Shown here: in pieces, positions 43,438 through 53,383 of the stretch
How the letters are laid out: the number at the start of each line of letters is the position of its first letter
How positions within the stretch are numbered: position 1 is the first letter of the stretch
Program-made: the position numbers and the translations under genes
Assembly: GCA_006383075.2 (NCBI GenBank)
Contig: SMNH02000001.1
Coordinates: 62,001 to 126,000 of the forward strand
Source of the DNA: Kordia sp. TARA_039_SRF
Lineage (GTDB): Bacteria > Bacteroidota > Bacteroidia > Flavobacteriales > Flavobacteriaceae
Length of the DNA: 64,000 nucleotides
Direction: 5' to 3'
The notes under the pieces: generated by a model
Databases searched by the model: none
Seen by the model: only the letters and a program-made list of their open reading frames with translations
What the model was told of the DNA's origin: nothing

Positions 43438-43576
43438 ACAGACTTCAAATTATCAAATTCGTATTTAAAAAGTCCTGAATTACAGATTTCGGAAAAATTC
43501 AATAACGGCTTTTATATCAATGACTTGACTTTTATCTTAGTAAATTCCATACGATTAAAAATCTCCAAAAAAATTG

Positions 43577-46500
43577 ATGATGCTGAAACAACAAGGACTC
43601 TATTTACCCGAATTTGAACACGACAATTGTGGCGCTGGATTTATATGTAGCCTAACAGGCAAACGCTCCAATGATATCATTCATAAAGCACTCGAAATTT
43701 TGGTAAAACTAGAACATCGCGGTGCGGTAAGTGCAGATGGCGTTACGGGTGATGGTGCCGGAATTTTAATCGACATTCCGCATGAATTCTTTAAAAAATC
43801 ATGCGATTTCAAACTGCCAAAAGCAGGCGAATATGCAGTCAGTAATGTGTTTCTTCCGAAAAAAGACAATCAGCGACAATACTGTATGGAGGTTTTTGAA
43901 AAAGAAATAGCAACTCAAGGATTGCAACTTATCGGTTGGCGCGATGTGCCTGTAAATAGTGATATTTTGGGTGAAATTGCCAAAGAAACGGAGCCATTTG
44001 TAAAACAATTATTTGTTGGGAAATCTACAGCGTCACAAAGCAACCGTGAGTTCAATGTAAAACTATTTGCCGCTCGAAAAATTACGGAACACATCATTTA
44101 CAACTCAAAACTTTCACAACATAAATTCTTCTACGTTCCGAGTTTGTCCACCAAAATCATCATATTCAAAGGCTTGCTCAAACCAGAACACATCAACGAA
44201 TACTATTTGGACTTATTCGATGCTGATTTGGACACGCGCTTAGCGTTGGTGCATCAGCGATTTTCGACCAACACCTTTCCTACGTGGGATTTGGCGCAAC
44301 CATTCCGCTATATCTGTCATAACGGTGAAATCAATACCCTTCGCGGGAATGTTTCTCGGATGTTTTCACGCGAAGAAATCATGGAAAGTCCATTATTCGG
44401 AGAAGACATCAAACGCATTTTACCAACTATTCTCAAAGGAAAATCCGATTCAGCAACCTTAGATATGGTCGTGGAATTATTACTCATATCAGGACGTTCA
44501 CTGCCAGAAGCTATGATGATGTTAGTGCCAGAAGCTTGGGAGAAAAACCCAAATATGTCTGACACCAAAAGAGCATTTTACGAATACAATTCCTGCGTCA
44601 TGGAACCGTGGGACGGACCTGCGTCGATTCCGTTTACAGATGGAAACTACATTGGTGCGGTGTTGGACAGAAACGGATTGCGTCCGTCGCGATATACCGT
44701 GACGAAAAACGGAAATGTCATCATGTCGTCAGAAACGGGCGTTGTGGACATCAAACCAGAAAACGTAGCATTTCATGGACGGTTAGAGCCAGGAAAAATG
44801 TTTTTGGTAAATATGAATGAAGGACGAATTGTCAATGACGAAGAAATCAAAGAAACGATTGCTGCAAAACATCCGTACCGAAAATGGTTGAATGAAAACT
44901 TAGTACACTTACGCGATATTTCTGCTAAAAAAGGACCGATTCAATATGACGAAATTGACCTTAAAAAGCGTGAAATCGTCTTTGGCTACACACAAGAAGA
45001 TTTAAACACCATCATTCGCCCCATGGCACAACTGGCAAAAGAACCAATTGGTTCTATGGGAAGCGATACACCAATTGCAATTCTTTCAGAAAAGCCACAA
45101 CTCATTTACAACTACTTCAAACAGTTGTTTGCGCAAGTAACGAATCCGCCGTTGGATGGTGTTCGCGAAGAATTAATTACAGATATCAGTCTCACATTGG
45201 GAAGCGATGTCAATCTTTTTGACATCAGTCCGGAGCATTGTAAAAAGTTAAAAATTCAAAATCCGGTTATTTCGAAGCACGATTTGGATAAAATTCGAAA
45301 CTACGATAGCAATCCAAACTTTAAAGTGGCGTCTATTTCAATGTTGTATAAAGTGAATCGCGGTTTAAACGAACTAGAAATCGCTTTAGAAAACCTGATG
45401 CACAAAGCATCCAAAGCGATTGATAACGGCGCAAATATCATCATTCTATCCGATAGATATGTAGACGAAAAACATGCGCCAATTCCAGCATTATTAGCAT
45501 GTTCGTACGTCAATCACGCATTGCACAAACTCCAAAAACGCTCTAAAATAAGCCTGATTATTGAATCTGCAGAACCACGCGAAGTGCATCATTTTGCCCT
45601 CTTATTCGGTTTTGGTGCGAGTGCAGTCAATCCATATATCGTGAATGAAATTGTGGAAAAACAAGTCATCAATGGTGATATCACCGAATTAGAATACTTA
45701 AAAGCCATCAAAAATTACAACAAAGCTATTGGAAAAGGCATTCTAAAAGTAATGAATAAAATCGGGATTTCAACGTTGAACTCCTATCGCGGTTCGCAAC
45801 TATTTGAATGTATCGGAATCAATTCGACCACAGTCAAAAAATACTTTCCCAACACACCCACACGCATTCAAGGAATTGGCTTGCGCGAAATAGAACAAGA
45901 AATTGTAAAACGACACAAAAAAGCTTTTCAAGTCAATGAAGTGAGCGCAGATATTGAAGTTGGCGGCGAATATCGTTGGCGACGCGGACAAGAAAAACAC
46001 GTATTTAATCCGTTGACGGTTGCCAAATTGCAAGAATCTGTCAGAACGAACAAAGCTTCCACGTTCAAAGAATATTCCGAGTTGGTCAACAATCAATCCA
46101 AAAGTCTCATGACCATTCGTGGCTTGTTTGAATTTGATCAATTTGACCCAATTCCAATCGAAGAAGTAGAACCGTGGACGGAAATTGTAAAACGCTTCAA
46201 AACAGGTGCCATGTCGTATGGTTCCATCAGCAAAGAAGCGCACGAAAACCTAGCCATCGCTATGAACAGAATCGGTGGAAAATCGAATTCTGGTGAAGGC
46301 GGCGAAGACCAAGAACGCTTCTATAAAAATGCGCAAGGAGACTGGAAAAACTCGGCTATCAAGCAAGTTGCTTCTGGGCGTTTTGGCGTGACGTCAAATT
46401 ATTTGACAAGCGCGAACGAAATTCAAATCAAAATTGCACAAGGTGCCAAACCAGGTGAAGGCGGACAATTGCCAGGACCAAAAGTAAATCCTGAAATTGC

Positions 46501-48082
46501 CAAAACACGAAACTCCACGCCTTATGTCGGACTCATTTCGCCGCCGCCGCATCACGATATCTATTCCATAGAAGATTTATCACAGCTTATTTACGACGTC
46601 AAAGCAGCCAATCGCGAAGCTAGAATCAATGTAAAATTGGTTTCTGAAATTGGCGTAGGAACTGTCGCTGCGGGAGTTGCCAAAGCAAAAGCCGATGTCA
46701 TTCTCATTTCTGGATTTGATGGCGGAACAGGCGCTTCTCCATTAACATCTTTAAAACACGCAGGATTGCCGTGGGAATTGGGAATTGCAGAAGCACAACA
46801 AACCTTGGTGATGAACAATCTCCGAAATCGTGTGGTGTTGGAATGTGACGGACAACTAAAAACAGGTCGCGATGTTGCGATTGCTTGTTTATTAGGTGCG
46901 GAAGAATTCGGTTTTGCTACCGCGCCGTTAGTGGCTTCAGGTTGTATTATGATGCGTGTATGTCACTTAAATACTTGTCCTGTCGGAATTGCCACGCAAA
47001 ATCCTGAATTGCGGAAAAAATTCAAAGGAAAACCAGAACACGTCGTGAATTATATGTATTTCGTAGCGCAGGAATTGCGAGAAATCATGGCAAAACTTGG
47101 ATTTAAAACTGTGAACGAAATGGTGGGACAAGTCCAAAAACTCAATCGAAACAAAGCCATTGAGCATTATAAAGCCTCTGGAATTGATTTGACGCCGATT
47201 CTTCACAAAGTAGCAGTTTCCGATGAGGTAAAATTGCACAATACAGAAACGCAAGAACACAATTTAGAAACACATCTAGACTTTAACATCATCAAACAAG
47301 CGCATCAAGCACTATTTAGAAGACAACGAACCGATTTACAATTCAATATCACCAATATTGACAGAGCTGTCGGTGCAATTATCAGCAATGAAATCTCAAA
47401 AATTTACGGCGCAGAAGGTTTGCCAGAAGACACTATCAACATAGACTTTAAAGGTGCTGCGGGACAAAGTTTTGGAGCGTTTACTACGAAAGGAATTCGC
47501 ATGACGGTTCACGGAAACACCAATGATTACTTAGGAAAAGGCTTATCAGGCGGAAAACTCATCGTAAAAGTTCCAAAAGAATCCACGATTATTCCAGAAG
47601 ACAATGTCATCACAGGAAATGTAACCTTGTACGGTGCCACTTCGGGCGAAGTGTATATTAACGGAAAAGCAGGCGAGCGTTTTTGTGTGCGAAATTCTGG
47701 CGCGAAAGCTGTTGTGGAAGGAATTGGCGATCACGGTTGTGAATACATGACGGGCGGTGTGGCAGTTATTCTTGGGAAAATTGGACGCAATTTTGGTGCA
47801 GGAATGAGCGGCGGAATCGCGTATATATTAGATATGGACAACACGTTTTTTGTGCAAAACTGTAATTCGGAAAGTCTAAATATTGATCCGATTAGGTCGA
47901 AAGAAGACGAACTACAACTCAAACAACTCATCCAAAATCACTATCAAGCTACAGAAAGTCCATTAGCAAAACGAATTTTAGACGATTGGCAACACTACCT
48001 GCCAAAATTCTTAAAAATATTACCAGAAGAATACAGACAAGCTTTGGTACGATTACAAAAAGAACAATTGCAAACAGCGTAA
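43577..48082 (+). CDS. gltB: glutamate synthase, large subunit
   Basis: 1501-aa class II amidotransferase that moves ammonia from glutamine to 2-oxoglutarate. It begins MMLKQQGLYLPEFEHDNCGA; Cys of DNCGAGF becomes the N-terminal nucleophile after propeptide removal. SADGVTGDGAGIL, QRFSTNTFPTW and RYICHNGEINTLRG lie in the glutaminase domain; the central FMN domain holds GAMSYGSISKEAHE; CIMMRVCHLNTCPVGIATQ ligates the 3Fe-4S cluster; the C-terminal beta-helix has GKGLSGGKLIV and GMSGGIAYI. I chose the ATG at 43577; the frame has a TTG one codon before and another ATG one codon after. gltD follows 3 nt later. Confidence 0.97.
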   Translation: MMLKQQGLYLPEFEHDNCGAGFICSLTGKRSNDIIHKALEILVKLEHRGAVSADGVTGDGAGILIDIPHEFFKKSCDFKLPKAGEYAVSNVFLPKKDNQRQYCMEVFEKEIATQGLQLIGWRDVPVNSDILGEIAKETEPFVKQLFVGKSTASQSNREFNVKLFAARKITEHIIYNSKLSQHKFFYVPSLSTKIIIFKGLLKPEHINEYYLDLFDADLDTRLALVHQRFSTNTFPTWDLAQPFRYICHNGEINTLRGNVSRMFSREEIMESPLFGEDIKRILPTILKGKSDSATLDMVVELLLISGRSLPEAMMMLVPEAWEKNPNMSDTKRAFYEYNSCVMEPWDGPASIPFTDGNYIGAVLDRNGLRPSRYTVTKNGNVIMSSETGVVDIKPENVAFHGRLEPGKMFLVNMNEGRIVNDEEIKETIAAKHPYRKWLNENLVHLRDISAKKGPIQYDEIDLKKREIVFGYTQEDLNTIIRPMAQLAKEPIGSMGSDTPIAILSEKPQLIYNYFKQLFAQVTNPPLDGVREELITDISLTLGSDVNLFDISPEHCKKLKIQNPVISKHDLDKIRNYDSNPNFKVASISMLYKVNRGLNELEIALENLMHKASKAIDNGANIIILSDRYVDEKHAPIPALLACSYVNHALHKLQKRSKISLIIESAEPREVHHFALLFGFGASAVNPYIVNEIVEKQVINGDITELEYLKAIKNYNKAIGKGILKVMNKIGISTLNSYRGSQLFECIGINSTTVKKYFPNTPTRIQGIGLREIEQEIVKRHKKAFQVNEVSADIEVGGEYRWRRGQEKHVFNPLTVAKLQESVRTNKASTFKEYSELVNNQSKSLMTIRGLFEFDQFDPIPIEEVEPWTEIVKRFKTGAMSYGSISKEAHENLAIAMNRIGGKSNSGEGGEDQERFYKNAQGDWKNSAIKQVASGRFGVTSNYLTSANEIQIKIAQGAKPGEGGQLPGPKVNPEIAKTRNSTPYVGLISPPPHHDIYSIEDLSQLIYDVKAANREARINVKLVSEIGVGTVAAGVAKAKADVILISGFDGGTGASPLTSLKHAGLPWELGIAEAQQTLVMNNLRNRVVLECDGQLKTGRDVAIACLLGAEEFGFATAPLVASGCIMMRVCHLNTCPVGIATQNPELRKKFKGKPEHVVNYMYFVAQELREIMAKLGFKTVNEMVGQVQKLNRNKAIEHYKASGIDLTPILHKVAVSDEVKLHNTETQEHNLETHLDFNIIKQAHQALFRRQRTDLQFNITNIDRAVGAIISNEISKIYGAEGLPEDTINIDFKGAAGQSFGAFTTKGIRMTVHGNTNDYLGKGLSGGKLIVKVPKESTIIPEDNVITGNVTLYGATSGEVYINGKAGERFCVRNSGAKAVVEGIGDHGCEYMTGGVAVILGKIGRNFGAGMSGGIAYILDMDNTFFVQNCNSESLNIDPIRSKEDELQLKQLIQNHYQATESPLAKRILDDWQHYLPKFLKILPEEYRQALVRLQKEQLQTA

Positions 48083-48085
48083 GAC

Positions 48086-49552
48086 ATGGGAAAAACAACA
48101 GGATTTATGGAGTACAAACGCCAAGATGAAGCGTATAAAGCTCCAGCAAAACGTATCAAAAATTATAAAGAATTTACCATTGCACTAGAAAAATCAACAC
48201 TAGAAGAACAAGGTGCACGCTGTATGGATTGTGGCATTCCGTTTTGTCACAGCGGTTGTCCGCTCGGAAACTTAATTCCCGATTTCAATGACAAAGTCTA
48301 TCGTGGCAAATGGAAAGAAGCGGCTGAAATATTGCACGCAACGAACAACTTTCCAGAATTTACAGGTCGTTTATGTCCTGCGCCTTGCGAAGAAGCCTGC
48401 GTGTTAGGAATCAACGAAGATCCCGTAAGTATTGAAAATATTGAGAAAAATATTGTCGAAACCGCTTTTGCGGAAGGTTGGATTGTTCCAAAACCACCGA
48501 AAGTACGTACCGGAAAATCGGTTGCTATTGTCGGTTCTGGTCCTGCAGGATTGGCGGCGGCACAACAACTCAATCGAGCAGGTCATTCTGTGACTGTTTT
48601 TGAACGTGATGAAAAAGTAGGCGGATTATTGCGCTACGGAATTCCAGATTTTAAAATGGAAAAACACGTTATCGATCGTCGTTTGGCGATTTTAGAAGCA
48701 GAAGGTATCACGTTTACAACCAACGCACATGTTGGTGTTACCGTAGATACGAGTCAGCTCGAAGAAGATTTTGATGCGATACTATTGTGTGGTGGCGCAA
48801 CAGTAAGAAGAAACATTCCGATTGACGGCGCAGATGCCAAAGGCGTTCACCAAGCGATGGATTTTCTAAAACTGAACAATCAATATGTAGATGGTTTGGT
48901 AGATTTTGAAGACATCATTTCCGCGAAAGACAAAAAAGTCATTGTCATTGGCGGTGGCGATACAGGTTCGGATTGCATTGGAACGAGCAATCGCCATGGC
49001 GCGAAATCGGTTACCAATTTTGAAATTTTAAGCAAACCAACAGTTGGTAGACCAGCACATCAACCGTGGCCGTATTGGCCGATGAAGCTTAAAGAAACAT
49101 CGTCACATCAAGAAGGAGTAGAACGTCATTTTAGCATTTCAACCGAAAAATTCATCAAAGATGCCAACGGAAACCTCACGGGATTAAAAACGGTAGAAGT
49201 TGAATGGTTTTTTGAAGAAGATAAACGTCCAACTCTCAAAAAAATTCCAAACACAGAAAAAACGTGGGAATGCGATTTGGTATTATTAGCATTAGGTTTT
49301 ACAGGCGCTGAAAAAACACTAGCAGAAGCATTTGACCTAGAAATGGATTTCAGAACCAACATCAAAGCAACGACCAAAAACTACACCACCAACAAAGACG
49401 GAATCTTCGTAGCGGGCGACATGCGCAGAGGACAATCGCTCATTGTTTGGGCAATTTCCGAAGGTCGCCAAGCAGCACATCATGTAGATGCGTATTTAAT
49501 GGGAAGTTCCAATTTACCGTTAAAAGATGAGAATGATTTGCCGCGTATTTAA
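48086..49552 (+). CDS. gltD: glutamate synthase, small subunit
   Basis: 488-aa flavoprotein giving electrons from NAD(P)H to GltB. MDCGIPFCHSGCPLGNLIPD and GRLCPAPCEEACVLG carry the Cys for two 4Fe-4S clusters. VAIVGSGPAGLAAAQQLNRA binds FAD, KVIVIGGGDTGSDCIGTSN binds NAD(P)H, and KDGIFVAGDMRRGQSLIVWA is the C-terminal FAD motif. Co-transcribed with gltB. Confidence 0.97.
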   Translation: MGKTTGFMEYKRQDEAYKAPAKRIKNYKEFTIALEKSTLEEQGARCMDCGIPFCHSGCPLGNLIPDFNDKVYRGKWKEAAEILHATNNFPEFTGRLCPAPCEEACVLGINEDPVSIENIEKNIVETAFAEGWIVPKPPKVRTGKSVAIVGSGPAGLAAAQQLNRAGHSVTVFERDEKVGGLLRYGIPDFKMEKHVIDRRLAILEAEGITFTTNAHVGVTVDTSQLEEDFDAILLCGGATVRRNIPIDGADAKGVHQAMDFLKLNNQYVDGLVDFEDIISAKDKKVIVIGGGDTGSDCIGTSNRHGAKSVTNFEILSKPTVGRPAHQPWPYWPMKLKETSSHQEGVERHFSISTEKFIKDANGNLTGLKTVEVEWFFEEDKRPTLKKIPNTEKTWECDLVLLALGFTGAEKTLAEAFDLEMDFRTNIKATTKNYTTNKDGIFVAGDMRRGQSLIVWAISEGRQAAHHVDAYLMGSSNLPLKDENDLPRI

Positions 49553-49726
49553 TGAAATAGTAGTTAAGAGAGTATTTTTGAAGTAAAATAAAAGTTGCTT
49601 TATTCATGATTTTGTTTGATTCTTTAAATGACAATCTTCAGAAATAAAGAGTGAAAAGTGGAATTGCGATGCGTAGCATCAAGCATGGAGCGCATGAACG
49701 AATGGTGCGTAGCAATTTCCTATAGA

Positions 49727-49765
49727 TTGTCTTGACTTTTTTGGCTCGTTTTTGTGTCAAGACAA
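49727..49765 (+). other. 10-bp stem hairpin in the gltD-ilv gap
   Basis: TTGTCTTGAC (49727-49736) pairs perfectly with GTCAAGACAA (49756-49765), 19-nt loop, no T run. Near it (49661-49720) is a GATGCGTAGCATC-type repeat. It may mark the 3' end of gltBD, but is not a classic terminator. The first 175 nt of the gap hold nothing I can name. Confidence 0.4.
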
Positions 49766-49911
49766 AAATGAGCGTTACCAAAAAGGTTCTTGTGTTGTCT
49801 AAAATATAGTATCAATTTAAAGACTTTTCCTTGCAAACACAGGAAAAATCCAACATTTTTTCAAAAACGATTAGGAATCTTAAAAAACTTTTTCAATATT
49901 TGATACAACAA

Positions 49912-49974
49912 ATGAACAAACAAACACAAAATATCATTGTCATTAACATTATTGTGATTCAGTCACAACGATGA
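49912..49974 (+). CDS. leader peptide 1 of the ilv operon attenuator (Ile/Val rich)
   Basis: 20-codon frame reading MNKQTQN then IIVINIIVI then QSQR: eight of nine residues in the core are Ile or Val. The stop is followed by a pairing segment and a terminator. This is the pattern of an amino-acid attenuator: scarce charged Ile or Val tRNA stalls the ribosome over 49933-49959. Confidence 0.85.
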   Translation: MNKQTQNIIVINIIVIQSQR

Positions 49975-50038
49975 GGAATGCAATGCTATTTTCACTATAA
50001 AAATTACAAAGCCTTCCTATATCGGGAAGGCTTTTTTT
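49952..50038 (+). promoter_or_regulatory. ilv transcription attenuator 1
   Basis: TTGTGA (49952-49957) pairs with TCACAA (49963-49968) at the end of the leader peptide (pause stem). The terminator is AAAGCCTTCC (50008-50017) with GGAAGGCTTT (50025-50034) and a T run to 50038. The alternative pairing is AGGAATGC (49974-49981) with GCCTTCCT (50011-50018), with one mismatch, and would break the terminator. Ribosome stalling in the Ile/Val codons would favour it. Confidence 0.75.
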
Positions 50039-50159
50039 ATTTAGTGAAACTCAGTTTTAAGAAGCCAGAATGGCGAACATAAAACTGTAAGTTGAACTAA
50101 TCCCGCTGAAGAGCGGGATCTCAAAACATGAAGTCAAAATTTCGTCAAGCCAAACTCTT

Positions 50160-50182
50160 GTGCTGAACTTGATTCAGTATGA
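50160..50182. repeat. interspersed CTGAACTTGATTCAG repeat
   Basis: TGCTGAACTTGATTCAGTAT lies between the two attenuators. Inverted copies are at 50223-50245 and 57388-57407, and another copy interrupts the element at 26957. Confidence 0.5.
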
Positions 50183-50222
50183 TTCGGTTTCGCATAAAAA
50201 AGAGAAATAAAAATAACAAGAT

Positions 50223-50245
50223 TCTGAATCAAGTTCAGAATGACA
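50223..50245. repeat. interspersed CTGAATCAAGTTCAG repeat (inverted copy)
   Basis: TTCTGAATCAAGTTCAGAAT, the reverse of the motif at 50160, about 40 nt away. The pair could form a stem in the ilv leader RNA between the two attenuators. Confidence 0.5.
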
Positions 50246-50352
50246 TTTAAAAACAAAACACAAATAACAAAAGACGAAATACAAAGAACTATTAGTCAAG
50301 AGTTAAGACAAATACACGAATAAACAAATTGACAAATCAACAACAAGAAAAA

Positions 50353-50403
50353 ATGAACAAAACAATCAGCATCATCGTCATTATTATTATGAACTCAACT
50401 TGA
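50353..50403 (+). CDS. leader peptide 2 of the ilv operon attenuator (Ile/Val rich)
   Basis: 16-codon frame MNKTISIIVIIIMNST with seven Ile and one Val. Both leader peptides begin MNK and have consecutive Ile/Val codons (ATC, ATC, GTC, ATT, ATT, ATT at 50371-50388). It lies 441 nt after leader 1 and 292 nt before ilvE. Confidence 0.85.
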   Translation: MNKTISIIVIIIMNST

Positions 50404-50467
50404 GTTGATACGATGTGCTGTATAAAACAAAAGCCTGTATCAACTGCGATACAGGCTTTTGTTTTTT
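50392..50467 (+). promoter_or_regulatory. ilv transcription attenuator 2
   Basis: AACTCA (50392-50397) pairs with TGAGTT (50401-50406) as a pause stem over the leader stop. The terminator is a perfect 13-bp stem, CAAAAGCCTGTAT (50428-50440) with ATACAGGCTTTTG (50449-50461), then TTTTTT. The antiterminator AGTTGATAC (50403-50411) with GTATCAACT (50437-50445) is a perfect 9-bp match that excludes both other stems. Confidence 0.85.
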
Positions 50468-50694
50468 AACTAACCAATTAATAAAAACGACGAAAAACAA
50501 AGAACACTTCGGCTAGCTCAGCGTAAACAAAGAATAAAATATATCAAGTTGAACATTGTAGTAAAAAAATCATAAAAAACTGAAAAACAGATAATTAACA
50601 AAAATAAAGAACAATTGATTTTAGGCTAATCACTAAAACCAATCACACAAAAAAGTAGGAATACAACTAATTTCGAATCATAATCACACTAAAA
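50468..50694 (+). other. ilvE leader segment after attenuator 2
   Basis: A-rich 227-nt stretch with no frame, hairpin or promoter that I can support. It ends in ACACTAAAA just before the ilvE ATG. Confidence 0.5.
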
Positions 50695-51588
50695 ATGTAT
50701 TATACAAACGACAGTATCATCTATCACAACGGCGCGTTTCTGCATCCTGAAACGGCGTCGGCAAACTTGTACAGTCAAACCTTACACTACGGAAATGGCG
50801 TATTTGAAGGCATCCGTTCGTACAAAACCAAATTCGGCGCAAAAATCTTTAAAGCACACGAACATTACGAGCGACTCAAATTCGGCGCAAGCGTTATGGG
50901 AATTCCGTGTAACCATACTACGGAAGAATTGGTAGACACCACGTATCAATTACTAGAAAAAAACAAGCTCGAAGACGCGTACATCAGACCTATTTTGACC
51001 ACAGGCGCCAATATGGGTTTGTTAACGTCTGACGAATCCATCCTAACCATCCAATGCTGGGAATGGGGAAAATATATGGGCGACAAGCTCTTACGCGTAA
51101 AAACTTCTCGCTTCGAGCGTCCCAATCCAAAATCGTGCTTTGTAGAAGCAAAAATCACGGGACATTATACCAACTCCATTCTATCCACAAACGAAGCCAA
51201 AAACGAAGGTTTTGACGAAGCATTATTGTTAGATATGAACGGAAACGTAGCAGAATGTTCGGGCGCGAATGTATTTATGGAAAAAGATGGCAAACTCTAC
51301 ACGCCAAAACGCGGACACATCATGCCTGGCATTACGCGTTCTACCATCATCGACATTTGTAAAGAAGTTGGTATTTCTGTAGAAGAAACCAGCTTTACAC
51401 TATCCGAACTCAAACAAGCAGACAGTGCCTTTTTTACAGGAACTGCCGCAGAAGTAGTTGGTTTACAATCGTTGGACGACTATGTATTTCCACTTTCGTG
51501 GGAAGCGTCTCTCGGCTACAAATTGATGCAACTATACAAACAAGAAGTACTGTGCGAACGCAACAGCAAACTCTCTGAAGCAATTTAA
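50695..51588 (+). CDS. ilvE: branched-chain amino acid aminotransferase
   Basis: 297-aa class IV PLP aminotransferase for Ile, Val and Leu. [24 protein letters not shown], the PLP Lys in [14 protein letters not shown], and [18 protein letters not shown] are diagnostic. [16 protein letters not shown] is the C-terminal signature. First structural gene after the attenuators; ilvD starts 2 nt later. Confidence 0.96.
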   Translation: MYYTNDSIIYHNGAFLHPETASANLYSQTLHYGNGVFEGIRSYKTKFGAKIFKAHEHYERLKFGASVMGIPCNHTTEELVDTTYQLLEKNKLEDAYIRPILTTGANMGLLTSDESILTIQCWEWGKYMGDKLLRVKTSRFERPNPKSCFVEAKITGHYTNSILSTNEAKNEGFDEALLLDMNGNVAECSGANVFMEKDGKLYTPKRGHIMPGITRSTIIDICKEVGISVEETSFTLSELKQADSAFFTGTAAEVVGLQSLDDYVFPLSWEASLGYKLMQLYKQEVLCERNSKLSEAI

Positions 51589-51590
51589 AA

Positions 51591-53270
51591 ATGAACAATC
51601 TCAATAAATACAGCAAAACCGTTACACAAGATCCTACGCAACCTGCGGCACAAGCCATGCTACACGCGATTGGATTGACCAAAGAAGACTTTTTCAAACC
51701 AATTGTCGGCATTGCCAGTACAGGCTACGAAGGGAATCCGTGTAACATGCACTTAAACGATTTGGCAAAACTCGCCAAACAAGGAACGCAAAACTCAGCT
51801 ATTGTCGGACTCATATTTAACACGATTGGTGTGAGCGATGGAATCTCCATGGGAACACCTGGAATGCGCTATTCCTTACCATCACGCGATATCATTGCCG
51901 ATTCTATGGAAACGGTGGTGCAAGCCATGAGTTACGACGGACTCATCACAGTAGTAGGTTGCGACAAAAATATGCCTGGTGCGTTAATGGCAATGATTCG
52001 TTTAAATCGCCCAAGCATTTTAGTCTATGGCGGTACGATTGATTCGGGTTGTCACAACGGAAAAAAACTCGATGTAGTTTCTGCTTTTGAAGCTTGGGGA
52101 AGCAAAGTAGCAGGCACAATGGACGAAACCGAATACCAAAACATTGTTGAAAAAGCCTGTCCAGGCGCAGGTGCTTGCGGTGGAATGTACACAGCAAACA
52201 CAATGGCGTCTGCCATAGAAGCGCTGGGAATGGCATTACCGTTCAATTCGTCAAATCCTGCGTTGAGCGATGCTAAAAAGCAAGAATCGGTTGCGGCTGG
52301 TGAAGCAATCCGTGTTTTACTCGAAAAAGACATCAAACCGTCTGATATCATCACGAGAAAATCATTAGAAAATGCGGTACGTTTGGTGACTATTTTGGGC
52401 GGATCAACCAATGCAGTATTACACTTTCTCGCGATTGCCAGAGCGGCACAAATTGAATTTACACTAGAAGACTTTCAAAAAATAAGCGATACCACTCCGT
52501 TTCTAGCTGACTTAAAGCCAAGTGGGAAATATTTAATGGAAGATGTACATGCTGTTGGCGGAATTCCTGCAGTCTTAAAATATTTACTCAAAAAAGGACT
52601 ATTACACGGCGATTGTTTAACCGTAACGGGAAAAACCATGGCAGAAAACTTACTAGATGTTGACGATTTAACAGAAGGGCAAGATGTAATAAAACCTGTA
52701 GAAAAACCAATCAAAGTTTCAGGGCATTTACGCATGTTATACGGAAACTTAGCGAGCGAAGGAAGCGTAGCAAAAATTACAGGAAAAGAAGGATTAAAAT
52801 TTACAGGAAAAGCCAAAGTCTTTGAAGGCGAATACGAAGCCAACGACGGAATCCGCGATGGAAAAGTAGCAAAAGGAGATGTTGTAGTCATCCGTTATGA
52901 AGGACCAAAAGGTGGCCCAGGAATGCCAGAAATGCTCAAACCAACGGCAGCCATCATGGGAGCAGGATTGGGAAAAGAAGTAGCGCTTATTACTGACGGA
53001 CGCTTTTCAGGCGGAACACACGGTTTTGTCGTAGGTCACATCACTCCGGAAGCACAAGAAGGCGGTACAATAGCACTTGTAAAAGACGGTGATATCATCA
53101 CGATTGATGCCGAAACGAACACGATTCAACTAGAAGTTTCAGACGAAGAACTTTTAGAACGAAAAAAACAATGGACAGCACCCGAACTCAAATTTGAACG
53201 CGGGGTTTTATACAAATATGCAAAAACAGTGTCTTCCGCATCCAAAGGTTGCGTTACAGATGAATTCTAA
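51591..53270 (+). CDS. ilvD: dihydroxy-acid dehydratase
   Basis: 559-aa Fe-S dehydratase giving the 2-oxo acids of Val and Ile. [20 protein letters not shown] with cluster Cys, [19 protein letters not shown] with the second cluster Cys, [16 protein letters not shown] and [20 protein letters not shown] are diagnostic. The 113-nt gap before ilvB contains an interspersed repeat. Confidence 0.97.
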   Translation: MNNLNKYSKTVTQDPTQPAAQAMLHAIGLTKEDFFKPIVGIASTGYEGNPCNMHLNDLAKLAKQGTQNSAIVGLIFNTIGVSDGISMGTPGMRYSLPSRDIIADSMETVVQAMSYDGLITVVGCDKNMPGALMAMIRLNRPSILVYGGTIDSGCHNGKKLDVVSAFEAWGSKVAGTMDETEYQNIVEKACPGAGACGGMYTANTMASAIEALGMALPFNSSNPALSDAKKQESVAAGEAIRVLLEKDIKPSDIITRKSLENAVRLVTILGGSTNAVLHFLAIARAAQIEFTLEDFQKISDTTPFLADLKPSGKYLMEDVHAVGGIPAVLKYLLKKGLLHGDCLTVTGKTMAENLLDVDDLTEGQDVIKPVEKPIKVSGHLRMLYGNLASEGSVAKITGKEGLKFTGKAKVFEGEYEANDGIRDGKVAKGDVVVIRYEGPKGGPGMPEMLKPTAAIMGAGLGKEVALITDGRFSGGTHGFVVGHITPEAQEGGTIALVKDGDIITIDAETNTIQLEVSDEELLERKKQWTAPELKFERGVLYKYAKTVSSASKGCVTDEF

Positions 53271-53282
53271 AAAGAATTCCTT

Positions 53283-53370
53283 TGTCACATCGAGCGCAGT
53301 CGAGATGTATTTGAAACAAAAACTAAGGCATTTTCAAAATGGATTCTGCATCAAGTGCGGAATGACAATA
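53283..53370. repeat. interspersed repeats between ilvD and ilvB
   Basis: TGTCACATCGAGCGCAGTCG and GGATTCTGCATCAAGTGC with GGAATGACA are members of repeat families common in the window; the first is also at 42455-42477. Confidence 0.55.
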
Positions 53371-53383
53371 AAAAATTAGAATT

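Noticed and set aside
43420-43617. 65-codon plus-strand frame overlapping the gltB start
   Set aside because: It covers the AT-rich gltB leader, has no recognisable protein features and ends inside gltB.
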